The position numbers and the translations under genes are program-made. Below the pieces are notes generated by a model. The model had not been told where the DNA came from. It made no database searches and saw only the letters and a list, made by a program, of their open reading frames with translations. Below are positions 1 through 8,559 of a stretch of 64,000 nucleotides of DNA, one piece after another; position 1 is the first letter of the stretch, and each line of letters opens with the position of its first letter. Source of the DNA: Actinomadura terrae (GTDB taxonomy: Bacteria; Actinomycetota; Actinomycetes; Streptosporangiales; Streptosporangiaceae); assembly GCF_022751215.1 (NCBI RefSeq), contig NZ_JAICDG010000004.1, forward strand, positions 620,001 through 684,000. The letters are read 5' to 3'.

Positions 1-367
1 CGGTCATCGGAGCACCGAAGATCAGGGCGTCGATGATGTAGCCGCCCGCGCGCGAGCCCCACTCGGCGAGCTGGCCGGTCGAGCCGTAGTGGTGGTGGTG
101 CACCTCCTGGTAGGACTGCCCGGGAGGCGCCGCCGGAGGCTGGCCGTACCCGGGCTGGGCCGCGGGCGGGTACCCGGGCTGCGCCGCGGGCTGGCCGTAA
201 CCGGGCTGCGCCGGAGGCGGGCCGTACCCCGGCTGGGCGGGAGGCTGACCGTAGCCCGGCTGCGCCGGGGGCTGACCGTAACCGGGCTGGGCGGGGGGCT
301 GGCCGTACCCGGGCTGCTGTTGCCCGTAGCCCGGCTGCTGACCGTAGGGGTCGTAGGGGTTACCCAC
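1..367 (-). CDS. RDD family membrane protein, N-terminal part (runs off the window)
   Basis: Only the first 122 codons are in the window. The GTG start at 367 has a strong AAGGAG five bases upstream. The first ~88 residues are a repetitive, unstructured run of QPGYGQPPA-type repeats, then a four-His stretch, then WGSRAGGYIIDALI, which looks like the start of an RDD transmembrane domain (conserved Arg and Asp of the first helix). RDD proteins are small integral membrane proteins of mostly unknown role. Actinobacterial members often carry such Pro/Gly/Tyr/Gln-rich cytoplasmic tails. The missing part should hold the remaining helices. The family call rests on the short visible part of the domain. 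Confidence 0.7.
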   Translation of the reverse strand, partial: MGNPYDPYGQQPGYGQQQPGYGQPPAQPGYGQPPAQPGYGQPPAQPGYGPPPAQPGYGQPAAQPGYPPAAQPGYGQPPAAPPGQSYQEVHHHHYGSTGQLAEWGSRAGGYIIDALIFGAPMT

Positions 368-455
368 ACTTGCTCCTTATTGATTGACCCTGTGGATATG
401 TGACGCCCGCCGGACCCGGAGGGCTCCGCAAGTCTGACCGACGACGGACATCGGC

Positions 456-905
456 TCAAACTCGAAGAACACCGAGCCGGACGAGCTGCCACAACTCCGA
501 CCCCACGAGGGCGGAGCCGAGCAACCAGGCACGGGTCCTTGGCTGGAGTGCCCACCACCGTCCACCCGGTCCCAGCGGCGCTAGGGCCACGCCGACCGCG
601 GCGGTGAGCGCCACCGGGTTCGCGAGCACGGCTTCGGCCGGACGGCCCGCCCCGAACTCGATGAACACGGTGGTACCGCCGCAGACGGGACAGGGAATGC
701 CGGTGAGCGCCCGGAGGGGGCACAGCACGCCGGGGTCGTTGACACGGTGGATCCATGACGCGCCGACGGCCGCGATGGCCATCGCCGTGACGCGCAGAAG
801 GACCCCCACGGGGCCGTGCCGCGCCGCGGTGAGGGTCCGGCTGACGATCCCTCCGAGCGCACCTTCCGGTACGCCCGTGGCCGCCGCCCCGGGCACTCCC
901 CCCAA
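456..905 (-). CDS. DUF2752 domain membrane protein
   Basis: A 149-residue protein with two or three hydrophobic segments (about residues 33-52 and 88-110). It contains the DUF2752 signature: Cys62, then CPVCGGTT with Cys72 and Cys75. The family is of unknown function; the CxxC pair suggests a metal or redox site at the membrane face. The start is uncertain: TTG at 905 follows a GGAGGA sequence, and GTG at 896 is directly preceded by GGGGGA. It lies 88 bases upstream of, and in the same direction as, the RDD gene, so the two are probably cotranscribed. Confidence 0.75.
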   Translation of the reverse strand: MGGVPGAAATGVPEGALGGIVSRTLTAARHGPVGVLLRVTAMAIAAVGASWIHRVNDPGVLCPLRALTGIPCPVCGGTTVFIEFGAGRPAEAVLANPVALTAAVGVALAPLGPGGRWWALQPRTRAWLLGSALVGSELWQLVRLGVLRV

Positions 906-1347
906 GGATTCCTCCGCCTCGATGACATTCGTCCGAGTGACCCATATACCGGGTTCACCCCGAGGTGGGTCAAGTCTCCGCGACCATCCGCGATGGGACC
1001 GTTACCAAGAGCGTGCGGACACCACCTCATGGCAAGAGTAGGACAAAGCGCCAGCTACATGGGCACCTTTCCTGCCCCATGTACGAGCAAAACGTTCAGA
1101 TCAACCCGCCCCGCCCCTCCAGGACGAGCGCGAGAAGCAGAGCAGACGACGCCGCGCTGTGGAAGGTGCGCAACTCGCGAGGCGAGAACGGCGCGGAGCG
1201 GAAGGCTCACAAGTACGCGAAGCGAGGACGGCGCGGTCATACAGAGGACGGCGCAGAGCGGTTGCCCGGTGTGCGGCGCGGGGCGTGTGCAGGTGGGGAC
1301 GGCGCGCGGCGGGGGCGGGGCCGGGACGCGCGCCGGTTCGGGAAGCG
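906..1347. other. Intergenic region, no gene recognised
   Basis: This 442-base spacer separates the DUF2752 gene from the phosphatase gene, which point the same way. Open frames here are antisense extensions of neighbours and resemble no family. Around 1175-1265 there are imperfect repeats built on GCGAGGACGGCGCGG and related words, which looks like decayed repeat DNA. Confidence 0.5.
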
Positions 1348-2133
1348 TCAGGCGTTCGCGGCGGCGCCTACCACGCGGGGCGCTTCGGGCTCGCCGATGT
1401 GGTCGGACTCGACGACGTCCGCGACGACGGCGGTGATGTTGTCGGGGCCGCCGTTCTCGCGGGCCAGTTCGATGAGCCGGTCCACGGCGCGCTGCGGGTC
1501 GGCCTCCGCCGAGAGGATCTCGTAGATCCGCTGGGCGTCGACCGGGCCGCTGAGGCCGTCCGAGCACAGCAGGTAGCGGTCGCCGAGGCGGCCCTCGCGC
1601 AGCCGGAGGTCGGGTTCGCGGTCCTCGCGCCCGTCCAGCACCCGGTACAGCACGTGGGACAGCCGGGACGTCTCGGCCGGGTCGGCGCTCTGGCCCGCCT
1701 GCTCGGCCTCGGCCTTGAGCAGCTCGTCCATCGTGTGGTCCTGGGTCATCTGGAACAGCTCGCCGTCGCGCAGCAGGTAGCCGCGCGAGTCGCCGATGTG
1801 CGCGAGCGCGACGGACTCGCCCGACCACAGCATGGCGGTGAGCGTGGTGCCCATCCGGCTGAGGTCGGGGCGCTCCTCGCGGACGATGCGCAACTTCTCG
1901 TTGGCCTCGGCGACGGCGCGTCCCATGATCTCGACAAGGTCGTCACTGTGGGCGGCGGTGTCCAGCGAGCGCAGGGAACCGATGACGGTCGAGCTCGCGA
2001 CCTCGCCGCCGGCATAGCCGCCCATGCCGTCCGCGACCGCGATCAACCGTGCACCGGCGTAGCCCGAGTCCTCATTGTTCTCTCGGTTGCACCCGATGTC
2101 GCTGCCTGCTGCGTACCTGATTGCTACGTTCAT
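1348..2133 (-). CDS. PP2C-family serine/threonine protein phosphatase
   Basis: A 261-residue cytoplasmic PPM/PP2C phosphatase. The expected metal-binding motifs are present in order: NRENNED near residue 17-22, DGMGG at 35-39, GTTLTAML near 95, HIGDSRGYL near 112, a CSDG motif near 190 and GGPDNITAVV near 228. The length is normal for a stand-alone bacterial catalytic domain and there is no membrane segment. Such enzymes reverse Ser/Thr phosphorylation by PknB-type kinases. The ATG start lies 36 bases downstream of the response-regulator gene on the same strand, so kinase, regulator and phosphatase are probably one operon. No Ser/Thr kinase gene is nearby, so its substrate is unknown. Confidence 0.9.
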   Translation of the reverse strand: MNVAIRYAAGSDIGCNRENNEDSGYAGARLIAVADGMGGYAGGEVASSTVIGSLRSLDTAAHSDDLVEIMGRAVAEANEKLRIVREERPDLSRMGTTLTAMLWSGESVALAHIGDSRGYLLRDGELFQMTQDHTMDELLKAEAEQAGQSADPAETSRLSHVLYRVLDGREDREPDLRLREGRLGDRYLLCSDGLSGPVDAQRIYEILSAEADPQRAVDRLIELARENGGPDNITAVVADVVESDHIGEPEAPRVVGAAANA

Positions 2134-2169
2134 ACCAATTTCGATGACGATCCTGTCAGAGGAGTTTTG

Positions 2170-2844
2170 TCAGTCACGGGCGGCCTCCCCGGCGGCTCCG
2201 ACACCGTGCCGGACGGCGTACAGCGCCGCCTGCGTCCGATCCTGTACTCCCAGTTTCATGAGCAGATTACTCACGTGCGTCTTGACCGTCTTCTCGGAGA
2301 CGACGAGCGCGCGGGCGATCTCCCGGTTGGACCTGCCGCGCGCGATGTGCACGAGCACCTCCCGTTCCCGTTCGGTCAGCGCGGCCAGGCCGCGGTTCTC
2401 CTCGGACGCCGCATCCGCCCGCAGCATCGCCTCGGCCGCGTCGGGCGCGAACAGGACGTGCCCGTCGTGGACGGCTCGGATGGCCTGCACGAGCGCCTGC
2501 GGGTCCACGTCCTTGTACAGGTACCCGGCGGCTCCCGCCTGTACTGCCGGCAGCACGTGTCCGCGTTCCGTGACGCTGGTCAGGATCAGGACGCGCGCGG
2601 CCACCCCACGAGCCCGCAGCTCCGTCAGCGCGGTCAGGCCGTCGACGCCCGGCATCTTGAGGTCCATCAGCACGATATCGGGCTTCAGCGATTCGGCCAG
2701 TGTCACGGCCGCCGTGCCGTCGTCGGCCTCGCCCACGACCTCGATGTCGTCCTGGATGCCGAGGAAGGTGCGCAGGCCCTGCCGGACGACGGGGTGGTCG
2801 TCGGCGATCAGCACCTTGATCGGCGTGCCGGGACGCGCGGTCAC
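2170..2844 (-). CDS. LuxR/NarL-type response regulator
   Basis: A 224-residue two-domain regulator. The receiver domain (about 8-125) has acidic residues D15/D16, the phospho-acceptor D61 in LMDLKMPG and the conserved Lys in AGYLYKD. A C-terminal LuxR HTH follows (about 150-210; LTEREREVLVHIARG, EKTVKTHVSNLLMKL). The GTG start at 2844 overlaps the TGA of the upstream histidine kinase (GTGA), so the two are translationally coupled and form a cognate pair. The target genes cannot be seen from sequence; the downstream phosphatase is a candidate operon partner rather than a target. Confidence 0.93.
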   Translation of the reverse strand: MTARPGTPIKVLIADDHPVVRQGLRTFLGIQDDIEVVGEADDGTAAVTLAESLKPDIVLMDLKMPGVDGLTALTELRARGVAARVLILTSVTERGHVLPAVQAGAAGYLYKDVDPQALVQAIRAVHDGHVLFAPDAAEAMLRADAASEENRGLAALTEREREVLVHIARGRSNREIARALVVSEKTVKTHVSNLLMKLGVQDRTQAALYAVRHGVGAAGEAARD

Positions 2845-3992
2845 AGCGGCACCTCCAGCCGGACGGTCGTGCCGCGGCCGGGCGCGGCGTCGATGGTGAG
2901 CGTCCCGCCGATCGAGCAGGCCCGGTCGCGCATGGACGCGAGGCCGAGGCCGCCCTCGCCGCCGCCGTTCGGCCGGCCGGACTCCGACGTCTCGAACCCG
3001 GACCCGTCGTCGGCCACCTCCAGCACGACGTGCTCGTCGCGCGCCGCGAGACGGACGTCGACCGTGCGCGCGTCGGCGTGTCGCAGCGCGTTGTAGAGAG
3101 CCTCCTGCGCGATGCGGTACGCGACGGTCTCGTGCTCCTCCGGCAGGACGTCGGCGCCCTCGGCGGCGAACCGCACCGACGTCTCGTGCGCCCGGTCGAG
3201 CACCTCGACGTGCTTGCGCAGCGAGGCGACCAGCCCGTCGGCGAGGTCGGCGGGGCGCAGCTCGAAGATGACGGCGCGCAGCTCGGCGAGGGCCTCGGCC
3301 GCGAGCCGCTCCACCTGCTCCAGCTCCTGGACGGTGCGCACCGGATCGCGTTCGGCGAGGGCCGACGCCGTCCGCGCCGTCAACCGCAGCGAGAACAGCT
3401 TCTGCGCGACCGCGTCGTGCAGTTCGCGGGCGAGCCGGTTGCGTTCGGCGACGACGGTCAGCTCGCGGTTGTGCTCGTAGAGGCGGGCGTTGATGATCGC
3501 GATCGCGGCGTGCGCGGCGAACAGCGACAGCAGCTCCTCGTCGTCCTCGGTGAAGCCGCCCGGGGTGCGCTTGTTGGCGAGGAAGACGATGCCGAGCACG
3601 TCCTCGCCGTCGCGGATGGGCACGCCGAGGAAGTCCTTCAGGACGGGGTGCGCGTGGGGCCAGCCCTCGAACTCCGGCTCGCGGCGGATGTCCTTGAGCC
3701 GCTTGGGCGTGTCGCCGTGCAGCATCGCGTCGAGCATGCCGTGCTGGCGGGGCAGCGGGCCGATCCGGTCCCACTCCTCCTGCGAGACGCCCTCGACGAC
3801 GAACTCGGCGAACGACCCCTCGTCGTCGGGCACGCCGAGCGCCGCGTACCGGGCGTCCAGCAGCTGCGCCGCCGCCCGGACGATCACCTGGAGCACCTCG
3901 TGCACCGACAGGTGGCGGGTGACCGCGAGCACGGCGGAGCTGACGGCGTGCAGGGTCGCCCCCTCGCCCCCGGCGCCTGCGTCGGTGCCCAT
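2841..3992 (-). CDS. GAF-domain sensor histidine kinase (HisKA_3 family)
   Basis: A 383-residue kinase with no membrane span. An N-terminal GAF domain (about 10-170; FLGVPIRDGEDVLGIVFLAN) is followed by a HisKA_3 dimerisation helix with the phosphorylated His192 in ARELHDAVAQ, then a HATPase domain (about 300-383) with N and G boxes (YNALRHADA, DDGSGF, GLGLASMRDR). GAF domains in this family can bind haem, nucleotides or small ligands; the ligand here is not predictable. The ATG at 3992 is chosen because GAGAGG lies just upstream; an in-frame ATG at 4067 would add 25 residues unlike the family. It overlaps the regulator gene by 4 bases. Confidence 0.9.
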   Translation of the reverse strand: MGTDAGAGGEGATLHAVSSAVLAVTRHLSVHEVLQVIVRAAAQLLDARYAALGVPDDEGSFAEFVVEGVSQEEWDRIGPLPRQHGMLDAMLHGDTPKRLKDIRREPEFEGWPHAHPVLKDFLGVPIRDGEDVLGIVFLANKRTPGGFTEDDEELLSLFAAHAAIAIINARLYEHNRELTVVAERNRLARELHDAVAQKLFSLRLTARTASALAERDPVRTVQELEQVERLAAEALAELRAVIFELRPADLADGLVASLRKHVEVLDRAHETSVRFAAEGADVLPEEHETVAYRIAQEALYNALRHADARTVDVRLAARDEHVVLEVADDGSGFETSESGRPNGGGEGGLGLASMRDRACSIGGTLTIDAAPGRGTTVRLEVPL

Positions 3993-4149
3993 CGCGGCCT
4001 CTCGTGTCCCGTGGTGGACGCCCGCCCGACGCCCACATGTGGAAACCGTACTCTCTGGCCAGGTCATCCCGAATCAGCCCGGGGACTTAGGTTCCGGCCG
4101 CCCGCGTACTCCCGGGGTCGGGGAGGGGTCCTCCGGAAAGGCGGGGACG

Positions 4150-4176
4150 CGGGTCCTACGACCATTTGCGGACCCG
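4150..4176. promoter_or_regulatory. Inverted repeat in divergent promoter region
   Basis: CGGGTCC and GGACCCG form 7-bp arms separated by 13 bases, between the divergent histidine-kinase and SDR genes. This is a possible operator. No matching regulator is known, and short GC-rich repeats arise easily by chance in this DNA. Confidence 0.3.
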
Positions 4177-4231
4177 TCCCGGCCCCGGTGGCCGATGCCG
4201 TGAGCTGCACCGGTTCCTTAGCGTCGCCGGT

Positions 4232-4900
4232 ATGAAGACCGCATTGATCACCGGAGCCTCGCGCGGGCTCGGCAGGGCACTCGCCCACGAGCTCGCGCGG
4301 GACGGCTGGCACCTCGTCATCGACGCGCGCGACGCCGCCGCCCTGCACGCCGCCGCGCGCGACATCGGATCGGTGACCGCCGTCGCGGGGGACGTCACGG
4401 ACGCCGCGCACCGCGCCGCGCTCGCCGCGGCCGTGTCCGGCGGCCTCGACCTGCTGGTCAACAACGCCAGCACGCTCGGGACGACGCCGCTGCCCCGGCT
4501 CGCCGACCAGCCCGTCCAGGACCTGGCGGACACGTTCGCGACCAACGTGCTCGCGCCGCTCGCGCTGCTCCAGGCCGTCCTGCCGAGCCTGCGGGCGCGC
4601 GGCGGCGCCGTCCTCAACATCAGCTCGGACGCGGCGGTCGAGGGCTACGAGACGTGGGGCGGCTACGGGTCGAGCAAGGCGGCGCTGGAGCAGATCTCGC
4701 GGGTGCTGGCGGCGGAGGAGCCGGCGCTCGCGGTGTGGTGGGCGGACCCGGGCGAGATGGCCACCGACATGCTGCGCGCCGCGGGTGAGGACGCCGACGC
4801 CGCGCCCCCGCCCGCCGCGGCCGCCGCCGCGCTGCACCGGTTGATCAGCGAACGCCGTCCGAGCGGCCGGTACCGGGCCGACGAACTCGCCGTGCGATGA
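4232..4900 (+). CDS. Short-chain dehydrogenase/reductase
   Basis: A 222-residue NAD(P)-dependent SDR of classical type. The cofactor loop TGASRGLG is at residues 7-14, followed by DVTD near 54, the NNAS motif at 77-80 and catalytic Ser131 with Tyr145 and Lys149 (YGSSK). It is slightly shorter than the usual 250 residues; the C-terminal substrate lid is reduced. Its stop codon overlaps the start of the MFS transporter gene (ATGA), and that gene in turn overlaps the QueA-like gene, so all three are one operon. The substrate is unknown. Confidence 0.88.
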   Translation: MKTALITGASRGLGRALAHELARDGWHLVIDARDAAALHAAARDIGSVTAVAGDVTDAAHRAALAAAVSGGLDLLVNNASTLGTTPLPRLADQPVQDLADTFATNVLAPLALLQAVLPSLRARGGAVLNISSDAAVEGYETWGGYGSSKAALEQISRVLAAEEPALAVWWADPGEMATDMLRAAGEDADAAPPPAAAAAALHRLISERRPSGRYRADELAVR

Positions 4901-6252
4901 CCACCGTCCTGGACGCCCCGCCTCCCGCGCGCGGAGTGCTCGGCGGCGGGAACCGTGCCCTGACCATCGGGATCGTCCTGCTGGTCACGCTGCTCGCGTT
5001 CGAGGCGATGGCGGTGAGCACGACCATGCCCGCCGTCGCGCGCGGCCTCGACGGCCTGTCGCTGTACGCGTGGGGGTTCAGCGCCACGTTGATCACCAGT
5101 CTGCTGTCCACGGTCGTGGCGGGCGGCTGGGTGGACCGGTCGGGCCCGGCGCGCCCGTTCCTGGTCGGGATCGCCGCGTTCGTCGCCGGGCTGGCGATCG
5201 CGGGCAGCGCGCCGTCCATGTGGGTGTTCGTCGCCGGACGCGCCGTCCAGGGCCTCGGCACCGGCATCCCCATGGTCGCGCTGTACGTGCTGATCGCCCG
5301 CGCCTACCCCGAGCACCTGCGCTCGCGGGTCTTCGCGGCGCTGTCGGCCGCCTGGGTGCTGCCGTCGCTGGTCGGCCCGGCCGTCGGCGGCGCGGTCGCC
5401 GACCACGTGGGCTGGCGCTGGGTGTTCCTCGGCCTGATCCCGCTGGTGATCCCGCCGACGCTGATGCTCGTCCCTGTCCTGCGCGGGCTGCCCTCGACTT
5501 CTGAGGAGTCGACCGCACCGCTCCGGCCCCGGCTGGTGGCGGCGGTCGCGATCACGGCGGGCGCCGCGATCCTCCTCTACGGCCTGGACGGCGCGGGCTG
5601 GACGATCGTCCCGATCGCCCTCGTGGGCGTCGCGGGGCTCGGCTTCGGACTGCCCCGCCTGCTGCCTCCGGGCACGCTCCGTATGCGACCTGGTCTGCCA
5701 AGCGTGATTCTCGCCCGCGGCCTCCTGGCCGGGGCGTTCTTCGGCACCGACGTGTACATCCCCCTGACCCTCACCTCGCTCCACGACTTCACGCCGACCA
5801 TGGCGGGCGTCGTCCTCACCGTGGGCGGCCTGGGCTGGTCCGCCGCGTCGCAGATCCAGGGCAGGTCGGAACGCCCCCGCGAGTTCTTCGTCCTGCTCGG
5901 CGCCGTGCTCGTCGCCACCGGCATCGTCAGCGTCACGGTCGCGCTCCAGTTCTCCGGCTGGGCCGCCGTGCCCGCCTGGATGATCGGCGGCGCCGGGATG
6001 GGCTTCGCGAACGGCAGCCTCAGCGTCCTGACGCTCGACCGCTCCGCCGAGCGCGAGCAGGGCCACAACTCCTCCGCGCTCCAGATCAGCGACACCCTCG
6101 GCGCGTCCCTCGTGGTCGGCGCCGCGGGCGCGCTGGTCACCGGCTTCGGCGAGGACCGGCTCGGCACCGGCCTCGCCGTCGCCGGGACGCTGTTCGCCGT
6201 GATCGCCGTCCTCGGCGTCATCGCCGCTCTCCGGCTGGAGGCCGTGAAATGA
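4897..6252 (+). CDS. MFS transporter (drug/metabolite exporter type)
   Basis: A 451-residue integral membrane protein with about 12 hydrophobic helices. Between helices 2 and 3 it carries a DRSGPARPF loop in the place of the MFS motif A, and it has an RAVQGLGTG segment typical of proton-driven exporters. The N-terminal 20 residues are cytoplasmic. It overlaps the SDR gene by 4 bases and the QueA-like gene by 4 bases, so it is translationally coupled on both sides. Whether it exports a product of the two flanking enzymes is an inference from that arrangement only. Confidence 0.9.
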   Translation: MTTVLDAPPPARGVLGGGNRALTIGIVLLVTLLAFEAMAVSTTMPAVARGLDGLSLYAWGFSATLITSLLSTVVAGGWVDRSGPARPFLVGIAAFVAGLAIAGSAPSMWVFVAGRAVQGLGTGIPMVALYVLIARAYPEHLRSRVFAALSAAWVLPSLVGPAVGGAVADHVGWRWVFLGLIPLVIPPTLMLVPVLRGLPSTSEESTAPLRPRLVAAVAITAGAAILLYGLDGAGWTIVPIALVGVAGLGFGLPRLLPPGTLRMRPGLPSVILARGLLAGAFFGTDVYIPLTLTSLHDFTPTMAGVVLTVGGLGWSAASQIQGRSERPREFFVLLGAVLVATGIVSVTVALQFSGWAAVPAWMIGGAGMGFANGSLSVLTLDRSAEREQGHNSSALQISDTLGASLVVGAAGALVTGFGEDRLGTGLAVAGTLFAVIAVLGVIAALRLEAVK

Positions 6253-7283
6253 CCGACACCTTCGACTTCGTCCTCCCCGCCGCGCTGGAGGCCCGCGAGC
6301 CGCCCGAGGCCCGCGGCCGCGGCCGCGACGGCGTCCGCCTGCTGGTCGGACGCCGCGCCACCGGCGAGGTCTCCCACCACGGGTTCGGCGACCTGCCGTC
6401 CCTCCTCGACCCGGGCGACCTGCTGGTCGTCAACACCTCGGCGACACTGCCCGCCGCCGTCCGGCTCGACCGGATCAGCGTGCACTTCTCCACGCCGCTC
6501 CCGGGCGGCGGCGACGAGGACCGGCTCTGGCTCGTCGAACTGCGCCGCCGCACCGGCAAGACCAGCCTCCCCTACGGCGGCGGCTGCCCCGGCGAGTGGA
6601 TCCCCATGCCCGGCGGCGCCACCCTCACCCTCGTCCGGCGGCGGACCGCCCGCCTCTGGGAGGCGCGGCTGAGCACCGACGTCGTCCCCTACCTGCGCTG
6701 CCACGGGACGCCGATCCGCTACGGCTACGTCCGCCGCGACTGGCCCACGGCCACCTACCAGACCGCGTTCGCCCATGACAGGACGACCGGCAGCGCAGAA
6801 ATGCCGTCCGCCGCCCGCCCGTTCACCCCCGAACTCGTGACGCGCCTGGTCTCGCGGGGCGTCCTCATAGCCCCGATCACGCTTCACACGGGCGTGGCGT
6901 CCCCCGAAGCGGGGGAGCCGCCCTACGCGGAACGCTACGAGGTCCCCGCTCCGACCGCCGCGCTGGTGAACCACGTCCATGCCCAATCGGGTCGCGTAAT
7001 CGCCGTCGGAACCACAGCCGTTCGCGCGCTGGAAACGGCCGTCGCGCCCAATGGCCGCGTTACCCCGTCCTCAGGTTGGACGGAACACGTGATCACTCCC
7101 GAAAAGGGCGTCCGCGCCGTGGACGGCCTTCTGACCGGCCTGCACGAACCCCGCTCGTCCCACCTGATGATGCTCACCGCCATAGCGGGCCGGGACCTGC
7201 TGACGACCACCTACCAGGCCGCCCTGGAAAAGAATTACCTCTGGCACGAATTCGGCGACACCAACTTGCTGCTGCCCCACTAG
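6249..7283 (+). CDS. queA: S-adenosylmethionine:tRNA ribosyltransferase-isomerase (QueA) family protein
   Basis: A 344-residue protein, close to the usual QueA length of about 340-350. The N-terminal DFVLP start, the DLLVVNTSATLPAA segment, YGYVRRDWPTATYQTAFA and the C-terminal HEFGDTNLLLPH region fit the family. QueA transfers the ribosyl part of AdoMet to 7-aminomethyl-7-deazaguanine in tRNA during queuosine synthesis. Most actinomycetes lack the rest of that pathway and none of it is seen here. Coupling to an exporter and an SDR points to a possibly altered role. The family call is firm; the queuosine role is doubtful. Confidence 0.8.
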   Translation: MTDTFDFVLPAALEAREPPEARGRGRDGVRLLVGRRATGEVSHHGFGDLPSLLDPGDLLVVNTSATLPAAVRLDRISVHFSTPLPGGGDEDRLWLVELRRRTGKTSLPYGGGCPGEWIPMPGGATLTLVRRRTARLWEARLSTDVVPYLRCHGTPIRYGYVRRDWPTATYQTAFAHDRTTGSAEMPSAARPFTPELVTRLVSRGVLIAPITLHTGVASPEAGEPPYAERYEVPAPTAALVNHVHAQSGRVIAVGTTAVRALETAVAPNGRVTPSSGWTEHVITPEKGVRAVDGLLTGLHEPRSSHLMMLTAIAGRDLLTTTYQAALEKNYLWHEFGDTNLLLPH

Positions 7284-7545
7284 TACCCAAAGGCCACAAG
7301 GGCGGGCGGGGGCTGGCCGGAGGCGGCCACGATGCAACGCCAGCCGATTAATGCAGGTCAGCCGCCCATTACCGGCCCCTCCGCCGACAATGGCAGCCCA
7401 TTCGCGCGGACTTTGTAAATACTTAATTGACCATCAGTCACGCGCTGGCCAAGATGATCTGACAAGCATGATCAGGATGACCCGCCACAGATATTGGCGT
7501 GTCGGCGGCGGGCCACCCTGACCGGGCGCCCAGCTGGAGTTGCGG
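7284..7545. other. Intergenic region with no recognised gene
   Basis: This is the first part of a 535-base interval between the QueA-like gene and the ABC gene. Base composition falls around 7400-7430 (TTTGTAAATACTTAATTGACC). TTGACC at 7428 followed 17 bases later by CAAGAT could be a weak promoter reading rightwards. No reading frame here resembles a family. Confidence 0.4.
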
Positions 7546-7725
7546 CGGCACCGCAGGGGACTGCCAGACGAGAGCTACGGGAACCGCGGCTACGGTGACT
7601 GCTCCCGCAAGCGCCTGCGCGGGGCGTGGGGTGACGTGAAGTCGTCCAAGTACCACTTCAGGCTGAAGATTCGAGGTGACAGCTGGTACCGCTTCTCGGC
7701 CCGCTCGGTCGGTATCTACTGGTAG
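7522..7725 (+). pseudogene. Possible remnant of a small basic or secreted protein
   Basis: An open frame ends with TAG at 7725 and encodes about 65 residues rich in Gly, Tyr, Trp, Ser and Arg, ending FSARSVGIYW. The composition looks protein-like, and a strong hairpin follows directly. There is no convincing start or ribosome binding site: the frame is closed by TGA at 7519-7521 and lacks a signal peptide. It may be the 3' end of a broken gene or an unrecognised small gene. I do not recognise the family. Confidence 0.3.
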
Positions 7726-7745
7726 CCGCCTCCTGGCGTGCCGGC

Positions 7746-7782
7746 GGCCGGTCGGCCCGGGGGTTCCCCGGGCCGACCGGCC
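7746..7782. terminator. Strong hairpin, 17-bp perfect stem
   Basis: GGCCGGTCGGCCCGGGG pairs perfectly with its complement across a 3-base loop. There is no T tract, which is common for actinomycete terminators. It lies between the small 7522-7725 frame and the ABC operon, so it probably ends upstream transcription before the ABC genes. Confidence 0.75.
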
Positions 7783-7818
7783 GTCCGCGCCGTATCCTGA
7801 TCGGTTTTTAGGGACTGC

Positions 7819-8556
7819 ATGTCAATCGAACTCGTGAAGTGCACATTCGGCTATGGGCGCGGCGTGGACGTGCTGAGCGATCTCAGCATCGCTTTACCCG
7901 CGGGGACCACGGTGCTTCTGGGGCCGAACGGCGCGGGGAAGTCGACGTTACTGGCCATCCTGGCGTCGAGGTACACCCCTCACGCGGGCAACGTCAGCTA
8001 CAAGGGATTAGACCCGGCGCGTCGCCGCGACAGGACGCGCTATCGGCAACTGGTCGGCTGGATGCCGCAGGGAATCCAGGCCATCCCCGGCCTCACGGTG
8101 CGCGAACAGGTCAGCTATGCCGGATGGCTCAAGGGCATGTCACGGAGCGCCGCATGGCGCAACTCAATGGCCGCGCTTGAGCGCGTCTCCCTCGCCTCGC
8201 TCGCCGATCGCCGCTCCAACCGGCTCTCCGGCGGCCAGCTCCGCCGCGTCGGCCTGGCGCAGACCCTGATCCATGACGCGAGGGTCCTCCTGCTGGACGA
8301 GCCCACCGCCGGGCTCGACCCCCACCAGCGCGAACGGTTCCGGAACATCATCGGCGCCATCGCCCAGGAACGGGACGTGATCGTCTCGACCCACCAGACC
8401 GAGGACCTCACCGACATCTACGACTCCGTCGTGGTCCTCGACGCCGGAACCGTCCGCTACGCCGGAGCCACCGCCGGTTTCCTCGCGCTGGCCGGGCAGG
8501 GCTCCGCCCGGCCGGTCGACGACGCCTATGCCCGCCTCGTGGCCGCGGAGATCTGA
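7819..8556 (+). CDS. ABC transporter ATP-binding protein
   Basis: A 245-residue ABC ATPase with Walker A GPNGAGKST (35-43), the signature LSGGQLRRVGLAQ near 138, Walker B VLLLDEPTAGLD near 158 and the switch His in STHQTED. The LPAGTTVLLGPNGAGKS lead-in and the single-domain form are typical of ABC-2-type exporters. It should energise a transporter formed with the membrane protein encoded 4 bases downstream. The ATG follows a short GGGAC motif. A 17-bp-stem hairpin sits just upstream, so this gene probably begins the transcription unit. Confidence 0.92.
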   Translation: MSIELVKCTFGYGRGVDVLSDLSIALPAGTTVLLGPNGAGKSTLLAILASRYTPHAGNVSYKGLDPARRRDRTRYRQLVGWMPQGIQAIPGLTVREQVSYAGWLKGMSRSAAWRNSMAALERVSLASLADRRSNRLSGGQLRRVGLAQTLIHDARVLLLDEPTAGLDPHQRERFRNIIGAIAQERDVIVSTHQTEDLTDIYDSVVVLDAGTVRYAGATAGFLALAGQGSARPVDDAYARLVAAEI

Positions 8557-8559
8557 GCG

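Noticed and set aside
22..945. 307-codon minus-strand frame over the first kilobase
   Set aside because: It is a shifted frame through the RDD and DUF2752 genes, both of which have better starts and recognisable domains.
1159..3096. 645-codon plus-strand frame over the phosphatase and regulator genes
   Set aside because: It is antisense to two genes with complete domain signatures and shows no domain of its own.
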